Position numbers and translations under genes: made by a program
The notes under the pieces: generated by a model
Seen by the model: only the letters and a program-made list of their open reading frames with translations
Databases searched by the model: none
What the model was told of the DNA's origin: nothing
In this document: positions 34,400-45,389 of the stretch, piece after piece
How positions within the stretch are numbered: the first letter of the stretch is position 1
How the letters are laid out: each line of letters begins with the position of its first letter
DNA from: Lytechinus pictus
Lineage: Eukaryota; Echinodermata; Echinoidea; Temnopleuroida; Toxopneustidae
Assembly (NCBI RefSeq): GCF_037042905.1
Contig: NC_087257.1
Coordinates: 23,901,501-23,965,500 of the forward strand
DNA length: 64,000 bases
Direction: 5' to 3'

Positions 34400-35782
34400 G
34401 GGGCCCGTTTCTCAACACTTGGACAAGTTAGTCATATAACTTTATCTACCAAACACAGAGTTAGTTCCAATCTTACCCAAAAGGATTAACTAGAATCCAT
34501 TGATATCGTATACTATTGGTGGAAAGTACATGAGACGTAGCCTTAGTCACAAAATAGCATAATTTTCAAAAAGTAAAATTATGATAAAACCTAATAATAA
34601 TAATAATAATCCACTTTTATATAGCGCTTAATACACCGGAATGACGTGTCTAAGCGCTTTACAGATATATTATTACCCCGGTGATCGGACTCAATCAGTC
34701 ATTCCCGCACACAACGTGTGCACATCCTCCACTCCTTCGGGAGTATTCCAGTCAGTCGCCGGTGAGGCGCACACTGTACTGGACAAGCTACAATGACTTT
34801 CACATCCTACCGGGTACCCATTTAGCACCTGGGTCGAGAGTGGCAAAGTGTGGATTCACGCCTTGCCAAAGGACGCCAGACCGCGGTGGGATTCGAACAT
34901 ACGTCCCTCTGATTACAAGGCGAGAGTGAGAACCACTACATCACAGCTCCTCCAAACTTACAATTATTGTGATGAATTTGGAAATAGATCCTATCAAAAT
35001 AATAGCAGAGGCAAAATATGCATAAAAAATACTCAAACATGCAGACATGGGCATTAAATTGCCGAGGAAATGAAATTATCACTAATTCATTTCATGACCA
35101 AAAAAAAAATCACATGTGGACGTTGAGATGGGTACCCCCAGATATGAAATTTGAATAGTTTACGTAAGTAAACCATGCAGGCTTTCTTCCTAAAATGATG
35201 ATAATTATACAGGTTTTTAGGATTCCAAACACCATCAAAATATTATCATCATGAATTGTTCAACTCTTTAGATACCAAAACACACAATTTTATAAATTCT
35301 ATGCATATATTAGAGAGAGAATTTATCAAAATCTTGATAAGGGTCTGAAAGCAACGAGTACAAGTCCAATTATGGATGGCCTGAAGTGGTAGAATCTTTG
35401 TCAATTCAATTATTTTACTACTTTAAAATGAATGGTTTTGTGATTTTTTACCAACACTTGTTATAATTTCTGTGCATTACAATTACTATTGAATGATTTA
35501 TCCCACTTGTTTGCAATAAAATTCATTTTCTATGAATTATTACGTAATATTATAATTTTCGAATTTCGAGGCTCATTTGAATGTCATAGTCTACCCACAT
35601 GATATCACTACGTCATTAAGAAAGAAGTTATGACAGGTTCGGAGATGTCATAACTATTTCGTCAAGTTGTCCCCGATCTTGGCAAAGAGGGATTCGTGAA
35701 ACAGTTAGTAGACAAGTAGCTCACTATCTCCAATTTAGTTAAGAAGTTAGAAGACTTATGACGGTGTTGAGAAACGGGCCCC
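34400..35782. mobile_element. Element with GGGGCCCGTTTCTCAACAC inverted ends
   Basis: Left end GGGGCCCGTTTCTCAACAC and right end GTGTTGAGAAACGGGCCCC are exact 19-bp inverses. No target duplication is evident. The interior is non-coding and contains an inserted SINE. The left arm keeps only one terminus, so the element predates arm separation and was truncated there. Confidence 0.75.
34591..34953 (-). mobile_element. tRNA-derived SINE, minus strand, right arm only
   Basis: Read on the minus strand the head is GGAGCTGTGATGTAGTGG with box B-like GTTCGAATCCC. A body with AAAGCGCTTAGACACG and a TTATTATTA tail follow. The left arm at about 22890-22900 lacks it. Confidence 0.85.
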
Positions 35783-37395
35783 AGTCTACACAAGCAGAAC
35801 CAAACAGAATCAGTTTGCCACACTCAAATTCCCAATTTGCGCTTGCATCAATTGTTTAGTTACATACCTTTCCCATTTATGATTACAAAGAGTGCTTAGA
35901 ATGACAATTTTTTAGGTCAGAATTTTTAGCTCGCGCTTCGTGTTCCCATTATTGAAATATGTACCGTCTTCATGGGTAAACAGTCCTTAATAGGTCCCTT
36001 TTCGATCATGCTAGAACACTTGTTAAATATTCTGTTCATGCTTGGCATTCTCAGTAATTATCTAGTTACATACGCATCTTGTTCAGGATCACAAACAGTG
36101 CCCAGAATGTTAAATTTTCAGGACAAAATGAATACATGAAAGTTCAAAAAAAAGAAAGAAAAAAATATTCGCCTGCGCTTCGCGCTCGCACTTTTTATAT
36201 AAGGCCTATGAGATTATTTCATATTGATGTTGTTTTATAAGAATAAAGCTAAGAAATGACTGATCGGGGAAAATATAGGTGAAGATAATTTTGGGCCCCA
36301 TCCCCTATTGGCGAAAGTCTGATACACCCTTGTGACACATACACACACAGAGAAAAAAATAGTGCCCCCCCCTGAAAAATCAAGGACCCCTCGGTGCCCC
36401 CCTCCCCAGAGAAATAATCCTAGCTACGCCACTGGACTGATTCCTTTATCCCCAAACCACTTATACAAGACAAGCTTATTTCTATCCAGGATGTAAATCA
36501 ATTCTAGAAAGAGCAATCTGGAAGTCTTGCCTCTGGCAGGGCCTAGTAGGACACTATAGGTGTTTGATTTGATTTGATTTTATTTCAGCATTTTTTCAAC
36601 AGAAATAATTAACAAACATAATGTACAACATAAAGAAAAAAATAGTGATACATTTCTTTTTACAAAAATAAATACAAATGATCATTCATTTGCAAAAATG
36701 TATATAGATAGTATTAGTTTGCAATATTATGTTGACTAGACAAAAAAAAAATGCTGGAGACCGTTTTTTAGTGTTAATAGGCCTAACGTTGTTCCAATAC
36801 CAACATGATTAAGGGATGCTCCAGGCTGAAGATATTCATAATTGATCATATCTCAAGAAATAGAGTAAAATTCACAAAGAAAAATGCTGGAAATTTGATC
36901 AAAATCGGATAATAACAAAGTTGTTGAATTTAAAATATTTGCATTATTCCTGTAGAACAGTTCTAGGCATACATGAATATTCAGTGGGCAAAATGATGAT
37001 GTCATAGTACCCCCACTTGTTCTTTTGTATTTTGTATGAAATTAGGTTTATTCAAAAATTTCCTACAAGTCACAATTGGATTGACAACATTTACACCAAC
37101 TTATTTGATTATAATGGAGACATATCATTTACACGTATGACAAAATGAAAAAATTATGATTTCGTGTACAATAATAACTGTCAAGGAAAAGGAAAGTGGG
37201 GATGTGAAATCATCAGCCCACCTAATGAATATTCATGATGACAATTGTGACATAGACCTAGGGCTAGGCCACTCAAGGGTTCATTACATGCCACCGTGAA
37301 CCAGAAAATCAAGGCACAACGCATGCAACTCTCTTTATGAGCGGATCTCGCATATAGCCATTAGTTTTGACCGACTCCTAATTCGATCTTAGCCT
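35783..37395. other. Right-arm segment without a left-arm counterpart
   Basis: The left arm jumps directly across this segment, from a point equivalent to 35582 to one equivalent to about 37395. It contains a CTTCGCGCTCGC word (36178), a single hAT-like end (CTAGCTACGCCACTGG, 36420) and half of a TTAA-type element (36813-37250). No coding region is recognisable. Confidence 0.6.
36813..37250. mobile_element. Half of a TTAA-type MITE, 'GGCTGAAGATATT' family
   Basis: It begins after TTAA (36809-36812) with GGGATGCTCCAGGCTGAAG and carries ATCAAAATCGGATAATAACAAAG. It ends abruptly near 37250 without the inverted second end. Relatives are at 52862, 56340 and 56636. Confidence 0.7.
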
Positions 37396-37650
37396 GTATT
37401 ATGGTGTCATCTATCTAAACACCCAATTTTTAAAAAATCTGTTGAAATTTTATAAGTTATTATGAGGATACCAACTCGCATATTGAATGACCCTGTGTAG
37501 TGGTCCACCTGCATTCCCCCAACCAGTTATCGGGAGGAGAGACCTGCGGGTCACAGTTCTGTGTGCGCGCCCTTGTAGGCGACCCAGATTGGCTGGCTCC
37601 TCCAATATGCCTTTGAATGTCTTTGACAGATATATGGTGCTATAAAAATG

Positions 37651-39268
37651 CAGTGGCGTAACAGGCGGGGGGGCAAGTTGCCCCCCCCTGGCGGATTTCA
37701 CCGGGAAAAAAAAAAAAAACGGGAAAAAGAAAAAAAGGAGGGAGAAAGAAAGGGAAAGGGGAAGGAAAGGGGAAAAGGAAAGGAGGAAAGAAAAAAGGAA
37801 AGAGAAAAGGGAAAAGAAAACGAAGAAAAAAATGTTTTTAGTAGAAAAGGGAGGAATGCGGGAAAATGTACGATAGAATTAACATTTGAGAAAGAACAAA
37901 TCATTGAGAAAAGGGCCTATGTAATGCAAAAGCACGGTGGGAAATAAACTAAAAGAAGACAAAATGGCAAACAATAGCGGGAAACGAAGGTAGAATGTAA
38001 TTAGTCAAGAGCTAAATTAGAAAACAAAGAAAAGGAACAAGAAAAAAAATAACACGACCGGGCTGCTGATGATTGAAATTAAAGAGCGGGAAGAAAGATG
38101 GACTGCATACAACATTGTGCTATAAGCTTTCTAAATTTTATGCAAATAAGCTACCGGGGCTTTGCCCCAGACCCCACACAGTAGGGGCTCTTCATTTATA
38201 ATCATCAAATGGCTCTATAACGCCCCCGTTCAATCACGTTCAATCACTGCCATACAGGCGGGGGGAGGGGGGGGGGGGGGTCGTGGTTCCACACCTAAGA
38301 GGATATAAAAGAAATTTTATAGGAGACAACGTACATGACGTATAATGAAATGAATGGAAACAATGAATTGTGTTATTTGCTGAATATAATGGAAAAATCT
38401 ATCACATAATTAGATTTTAATTTCAATAGGCAACTTTTTCCAGCTCGCTTTGCACGCTGGCGACTTTTTACAAATGTTTCCCACATTTCTATGTTTTGCC
38501 CCGTCAAAATATTTGGTTCATTACGCAACTGGGTTGAATAAATGTGTTGTGTAAAAGCTATATTATGCCCGCGATTTGATCAAAATTGGGGAAATCTGCA
38601 AGGTTTAAATGGCTTTAATATCAAGAAGTTCCTGGGGCTCTGCCCTGGACCCCAAATGCACAGCACTGCGTATGGAAGGGTTGGGCCATGGCCCCAAAAA
38701 GTTCTACAGCCAAGAACAAAAAAAGGAGGAATTACCTCCTTTTTTGTTGGAAAAGTATTGTAGGATATGATTTTAATTACTGAATATGTTAAAAAATAGC
38801 TCAAAGTTATATTCTCATGAAAAGTTGATTTTTTTTCTCGCTCGCTTCGCTCGCTCAGGACTTATATATATATAAAGCAGCCTTTTGGCACATGTTCTAT
38901 ACTGCGCCCCTCGTTGTTTTTTTGTTTTGTTTTTTACTCTTCACGCTACTGCCGCAAAGAATTCTCTTCACAGTGGCGCGTACAGACCACCGTGACAAAA
39001 AAGGAATCTAAAGAGAGAAGAATTAAATAAATTTATTATCTGGATATCATGTCAAAATCTATCACAAAATTGGATTTTTGTATTAAAAAGGTTATAAAAA
39101 AATTGCTCGCTCGCTTCGCTCGCTCGCAACTTTTTTAAAAGATAAGTTCTGGCCTTCTCAAAATAGTCGCCTTACTACACCATTACGCCTATTCATACCA
39201 TGATATGACCGGGAAATTTTTGGCTCTTGCCCCCCCCCCCCTGGCCACCGAACCCTGTTACGCCGCTG
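37651..39268. mobile_element. Nested hAT-like element, right-arm copy, 1618 bp
   Basis: Inverted counterpart of 20203-22030, ends CAGTGGCGTAACAGG and CCTGTTACGCCGCTG, with TAAAAATG on both sides (37643-37650 and 39269-39276). It is 210 bp shorter because it lacks the SINE. The right-arm terminus keeps the canonical CAGTG. Confidence 0.85.
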
Positions 39269-39276
39269 TAAAAATG

Positions 39277-39978
39277 CTGTGCATCATCATCATCTACCTA
39301 CACACCCAAATTTTTTAAAAATCTGTTGAATATTTCATAAGATATCTTTAAGGAGCTGTGATCTTTGACCAGCATACTCCGAATTCGAACTTAGCCTGTA
39401 TTGGTATCATCTACCTACACACTCAAATTTGTTTAAATATGTAGAATATTTTATAAGTAATCATGCGGAAACTAAATTGCATATTTAATGAGCCGTGACC
39501 TTTGACCTGCCGACTACGAATTCGAACTTAACCTGTATTTTGGTGTCATCTACCTACACACTCAAATTCGTTTAAATATTTAGAATATTTCATAAGTAAT
39601 CATGCGGAAACTAAATTGCATATTTAATGAGCCGTGACCTTTGACCTGCCGACTCCGAACTTAGCCTGTATTTGGTGTCATCTACCTACACACCATAATT
39701 TTTATAAATCTGTTGAATATTTCACAAGTCATCATGCGAAAACCAACTCAAATATTTCATGAGCTGTGACCTTGGACCTGCAGACTCCGAATTCAAACTT
39801 AGCCTGTACTATGGTGTCATGTACCTACACACCAAAATTTTTTTTAATCAATATATATAAATCGAAATATATTTCGATTTATTGCGCGGAAACCAAGTGG
39901 GGGGGGGGGGGCGGGCGAATCAACGGACAGGGGCAACGCTTAATGCCCCCTCCGGACTTTGTCTGCGGGGGCATAATT
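39277..39978. repeat. Minisatellite block, right arm
   Basis: Mirror of 19497-20194, with the same roughly 125-bp units (CATCTACCTACACAC, CTTTGACCTGC) and GGGGGCATAATTAC at the outer end. Confidence 0.8.
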
Positions 39979-41309
39979 ACCGAGGAGCTGCATTTGAAGC
40001 GAGCCTGAATCAAGGCTGTGAAATTTATTAGCGCCACCATCTGGCTTCCTTTTATTTGCGTAAAAAGAAGAGACACGCGAAGTCACTTTCTAGTCCAAAC
40101 TCCAAAGTAATCAAATTTGCTTTTTTTTAAATATGATTTTGATTTAAGTAAAAATATACTATTGACTTTTTGTATTATGGCTACTCACCGCAAAACGCCC
40201 CGGTGAGTAGCGAGGAGTTTCGGCAAATATTAATTCTGTATTGTAATGAAGCGATGTTTGCCAACTTCACATAAATCCAGGGCCAAATGCAGTTCGGTGT
40301 ACGAGGTTAGTACTATAGATCTATACATGTACTGTAGCAACTATATGTAGCAACTAACCTCGAGTCGAACTAGTAATGAGTGGGGCCAGGGCCAGTACCA
40401 CAACTATTACTAGTACAGCAGGCGATGGTTCGTGTAAGGCAAGCTCCACTACACTTCACTACTGCTAACCTCCGCTTCACCTATATAGGCTATAGTGGAG
40501 TGTTTAATGGCTGGCTATACGAACCATCGCCTGAGTTTTTTAGACCTATAGTCACTCAAGGGTTCATTACATGCCGCCGCGCACAGAAAAATCAAGCAAT
40601 AGAAGTTGTGTGTTGTGGACACCAGAAGTGGGATCACAGCACGCGTGACCCACTAGTTAGAAATCCATTGCCAAACGTGGTTAATGGTGCGAGGTTAGTA
40701 TACTAATACTTACCTCGCAATACGCGTGAGTCACTGAGTGGAGTAGCCTAACGTTAAGTTAGAGTTTCATACGGCATGTACGGCCAGGCATCAATAACTT
40801 TTGTTGTCATCCAATTTCAATGAAATTTTCAGCATTTTGCTCGAAATGAATTTTACATTATTTATTAAGATCAAGGCCTAAATATCTTCAACCTGTATAA
40901 TTCATAACCATATTACTTTTTAGGTGTGCAGAAAAGACCAACCCCCCCCCCATGGTCTGCTGACTACAGTACATAAACTTAAATACACGGGACTTGTATT
41001 GTTACACAGCTTTTTGCAACTGCAAGTTTGGTAACGACTAACGAATTCCCTTTTTTTTTTCAACGTAATTTTGAAGTCGAAAACATAGCTGAACTTACGA
41101 ATGCAATGTCCGTCCACATCCTACCGATTAGAGCAGTTGTATGCAGCTCATGTAGGCATGAATAACGTGAAATCTAAGCTAATAAGTTCACCAACATGCC
41201 AATCTGAGCTGTGAAAAAGTGTGATCGTCCCGGAGCGAAAACAGCTTGAGCAAGGTGCAGCCAATCAGCGACCTTCTTATGTCCCCTTCGAGACAGAGGA
41301 GACGAAATG

Positions 41310-41960
41310 ATTTTATGTCAAAAGGACTCAAAACACAAAATCATTTCGTCGACGAAATTTTTTTGTCTTTTGACACAAAATCATTTCGTCGACGAAATTT
41401 TTTTGTGTTTTGACACAAAATCATTTCGTCGACAAATTTTTTTTGTGTTTTGACACAAAATCATTTCGTTGACGGAATTTTTTGGTGGTTTTGACACAAA
41501 ATGATTTCGTCGACGGAATAGATTTTCGCATCGCAACGAAATAAATTTTGTGGACGCAATTACATTTAGTCTCGACGAAAATTGATTTTGTGTGACAAAA
41601 AATAATTTCGTATACGAAATAAAACTGCGTCATGACGAAATGATTTTTATATGAACAAAAACACATTTTGTGTACGGAATGGCGTGAATTGGACGGAATT
41701 TACCATCGGACATTTGGTGCGCCATTTCGTTTGATAAAAATTCATTTCGTATGGCACGCCAAATAAACTTTGTGGACGCAATTACATTTCGTCTAGACGA
41801 AATTGATTTCGTGCATTTCGTCGAGACGAAATTGATTTTGTGTGACAAAAAAAAATTTTGTGTACGAAATAAAAAAGTGTCATGACGAAATGATTTTCGT
41901 CTGAATAAAAACACATTTTGTGTACGGAATGCCGTGATTTGGACGGAAAACACTGGCGGA
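41310..41960. repeat. Outer repeat array of the right arm
   Basis: Inverted counterpart of 17510-18160, with the same 40-bp period at about 41335-41500 and the same palindromic unit core. It ends in the terminal GGACGGAAAACACTGGCGG. Confidence 0.85.
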
Positions 41961-41976
41961 CACTTGGCGCCCCATA

Positions 41977-41982
41977 GATCAG
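41977..41982. repeat. 6-bp target duplication, right (GATCAG)
   Basis: Exact partner of 17483-17488. Confidence 0.75.
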
Positions 41983-42533
41983 GAGGTCTTGTTTAACTAC
42001 AATGGCATGGTGGTTTGATATACAGTGAAATAACCACCAACTTTGATGTCTTGATGATGTGCTTTTGAATTGTACTTTTCATCCGACCAACAATACGTCA
42101 ATTACTGGCTGGAATTTTGTACCTAGCCAAGCACATCGTAATTAGAGCAGCATGCTACGTATTCAAAGTAGAACTGGAACTGTAATATTCGTTGCGATGT
42201 TCTGGTCACCTGCTGTACTGACCGCACATAGACGTTGTAAGCGCTAACAATGCCGTAACAGAGGCCCTGTAACAACTGGTAATGTGACAGCGATGCCTAT
42301 ATAATGTTACAATAATGCATCACTAACACACTGAAGTAAATGTTTTGACTTCATAATCGAAAGATGTGACTGGGCTTAATGTTATAGCGCTCTTTTATAG
42401 CCTAACAACGTTGCTGTGCGGCTGGTCATTTCTGTATCTTGCCATATCAAAAATGCTTACATAAAACCTTGCTTTGAAATTTGCCTCACCTAACGAAAGA
42501 AAAGGAAGATCATTTGTACTATGAACTAGCTTA
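41983..42533. other. Unique spacer between two large elements
   Basis: About 550 bp with no repeat family or open frame that I recognise. Confidence 0.5.
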
Positions 42534-42713
42534 TATAGGTTTTCCAGATCAAATGTCCATTAATTGGAACCAATTGTCCATGTAGGTAATTCAAATGTCC
42601 ATGTTCATGAGCACTGATGTCCGCAAACGAAGGGATACGAATATGGATGTCCGAGGATTTCAAATGTCCATGTAGGTTCAAAGTATCCATATAAGCTAAA
42701 TCAAATATTCGAT

Positions 42714-43008
42714 GTGGAGCGTTGTGGCCCAGTGGAAAAGTCTTCTGACTTAAAAACAGAGGGTCGTGGGTTCGAATCCCATTCATGGCGTGATTTCCTT
42801 CAGCAAGAAATTTTTCCACATTGTGCTGCACTCGACCCAGGTGAGGTGAATGGGTACCCGGCAGGATTAATTCCTTGAATGCATGAGCGCTGAAAGGCAG
42901 CTCGAGCTAAAGCCGGGGTAATAATAATAATAAAAACGCGCCTCGGAATAGAATATTTCTAGATAGATGGCGCAATATAAATGCCTATTATTATTATTAT
43001 TATTATAA
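42714..43008 (+). mobile_element. tRNA-derived SINE (GTGGAGCGTTGTGG type), copy 1
   Basis: tRNA-like head with TTGTGGCCCAGTGG and box B GGGTTCGAATCCC, then a body containing CACTCGACCCAGGTGAGG and a TTATTATTAT tail. It sits inside the left GTCCA array, between two copies of the array unit. Confidence 0.88.
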
Positions 43009-43189
43009 GGGAGTTCAAATGTCCACGTAGGTTCAGAGTGTCCATATAGATAGCTATATCAAATATCCGATTAGGGAAACCAAAAGTCACGTAGGAAACT
43101 GAATGTCCAATTAGAGAGAGAGAGTAATTATCCCACTTGGGAAAACAAATGTCATGTAGAGATCTCAATTGTCCACAGTTTGAAATAAT

Positions 43190-44317
43190 GATTACTCGAA
43201 CATGATAATTTCATATTTTTTATCTTTCTCATTTGTCATTTTCTGTCACTCAGCTTTCCTTTTCCCTTCATGCTCTATTCATTTGTCAGGCAAGGGATTT
43301 TCGTCCCCCCTCTAGTTTCACAAATTTGCTGACCCCCTTTGATTTGTATCCTTATTTCTTTTTTGGGGGATGTATTGGCCCGGTATATGTTTGTCTTTGT
43401 TTTATTCATTTATTTATTTGGTACACATGTATATCTATATTTCTTCCCTTTTCATTCAATCCCCGCCCCAGTTTTGAGCCGTTTATCATGACATGTTTTC
43501 ATGGTTTTGGTGCATGGTGATGGAGCGCCTTTTCTTATCAGGCTCTTTTCTCCCCCCCCCCCATTCCTTCCACCTTTTCTCTACTCATTTGTTATAGGAA
43601 AACAGATAAATGTCATATAATGATTTCAATTGGCCTATGGGTATAAAACATTATCATAACATTTTTTTTTACATATTCTGTTGTTTATCTACCAATTTTG
43701 TTTATCTGCCAATGTTGTTTATCTACCAATGTTTATCTACTATTCCTCCCACTACATATCGAACCCCACACAACATGATCTACGGACAAACTACTACAAT
43801 ATTTACAATATTGTAACCAAACCCAGAATAAATCTTAACATGGCAAAGAATTCATAATTCATATGAAAAACCTTATCATTTGTGAACAGTGTTTGTTCCT
43901 TGCAATTATGAAACCTATTTAAGTCATAGAAATAATTATTGTTTAATTCAGTTTCAGTTTAAAGATAAATTTCCTCTGTCTCTCAGTCATCCCAAACATG
44001 TAATTAATCTTTTTGCCGGCGCAAATGAAAAGTATTTCTATTTTAGATGTCTGTATTCTTATCATGAATGCATCTACAACCTTAAGGGGATTAAATTGTG
44101 TCATATGTGCTAAACCATCACTTCATGAAAATGCATTTTAATTCATAAAGGTTAGATTATTGTATTAACTCATCTGCATTACCTGACGCATCACAACATG
44201 CAACAACCTTGAATGCTTTCAAAAATCTTTTTATTATATTTTGGTAATTCGGGGAACAACTTAGACGATATAATTTTCAATTATTTGATTGATTTTGATT
44301 ATTGTAATTCGATTTAA
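43190..44317. other. Interior of the 8-kb element, left part
   Basis: AT-rich, with a T- and C-rich stretch (43200-43600) and TTTATCTACCAAT repeated near 43684-43740. No coding feature is convincing. Confidence 0.45.
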
Positions 44318-44922
44318 AGGACAAGTCCACCCCAACCATTAGTTGATTTGAATAAGAAGAGAAGAATCCAACAAGCATAACACTGAAAAATTTATCAAAA
44401 TCGGATGTAAAATAAGAAAGTTATGACATTTTAAAGTTTTGCTTAATTTCACAAAACAGTTATATGTACATCCTGCTGGTCGGTATGCAAATGAGGAGAC
44501 TGATGACGTCATACACTCACTATTTCTTTTGTATTTCATTACATAAAATACGAAATATTCTAATTTTCTCCTCATTGCCGAGTGAAACAAAGATTAATTC
44601 CTCCCTGAACATGTGGAATTAGCATTGTTTAATACTTATGGTTCAGTCAAGTTGGTCCTTATTGTCAAATCTGTAAAAAATGAAATATTGTATAATTCAA
44701 ACAATAAAAAACAAAAGAAATAGTGAGTGATGGACATCATCGACTGTCTCATTTGCATGTCACTGAGATGTGCATATAACTGTTTTTTGAAAAATAAGCG
44801 AAACTTTAAAATGTTATAACTTTCTTATTTTACATCCGATTTTGATGAAATTTTTAGCGTTTTGCTCGTTGGATTTTTCTCTATTTATTCAAATCATCAT
44901 TTGTCTGGGGTGGACTTGACCT
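44318..44922. mobile_element. TTAA-flanked palindromic MITE, 605 bp, 'GTCCACCCC' family
   Basis: Ends AGGACAAGTCCACCCC and GGGGTGGACTTGACCT are inverses with intact TTAA on both sides (44314-44317 and 44923-44926). It is the best-preserved member of this family in the window. ATCGGATGTAAAATAAGAAAG lies near 44400 and its inverted partner near 44825. Confidence 0.92.
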
Positions 44923-44989
44923 TTAATTAAATAGTGGTGGGTAGTGGCGTATTAAGCTCAATAAGAAGCAATATTTTTAATATGCCCAC

Positions 44990-45349
44990 TCGATCAGCCA
45001 CTGAGGGCAGTGTATATTTTGCATTCTTGTACTTCGGTTAATGTCAGAGGGTTGAGAGATAGAATCACTAGCGTACCTACGGGGGGGGGGCAGGGGGGGC
45101 ACTCTGCCCCCCCTGACGAGTCACAACCCATGCAAAAACGTATCTTTGCCCCCCCCGACGGGCTTGAAAAACCCTTTTTTGCCCCCCTGACGAGCTTTAA
45201 GACCTCTAATGCCCCCCTGACGAGCTTGAAGACCAAAAAAAATTTTTTTTTCTGGAACGAAATCCTTTATTTGTGATCGAAGACCTTTTTTTTTTTTTTT
45301 TGCTTGTCAAATTTTTTCTGGAACGAAATCCTTTATTTGTGATCGAAGA

Positions 45350-45389
<40 letters not shown>

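Larger units (their letters stand above)
17489..41976. mobile_element. 24.5-kb foldback (giant inverted-repeat) transposon
   Basis: Left arm about 17489-28150 and right arm about 30400-41976 are inverted copies of each other, collinear from end to end. The outermost 40 bp or so match base for base and the termini are TATGGGGCGCC and GGCGCCCCATA, with GATCAG on both outer sides. Each arm has an outer array of short repeats, as in TU foldback elements of sea urchin, then hairpins, a minisatellite, a nested hAT-like element and THAP-like exons. The arms differ by scattered substitutions and by private insertions, which argues against a simple assembly duplication. No intact transposase is present, so movement would require proteins supplied in trans. 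The 6-bp duplication differs from the 8-bp duplication of the small foldbacks nearby, so it may be a separate family. Confidence 0.85.

Noticed and set aside
17489-41976. Palindrome as an assembly artefact (inverted haplotype duplicate)
   Set aside because: Arms differ by many substitutions and by several private insertions with their own target duplications, and the whole is bounded by a matching 6-bp repeat. Long-read confirmation would still settle it.
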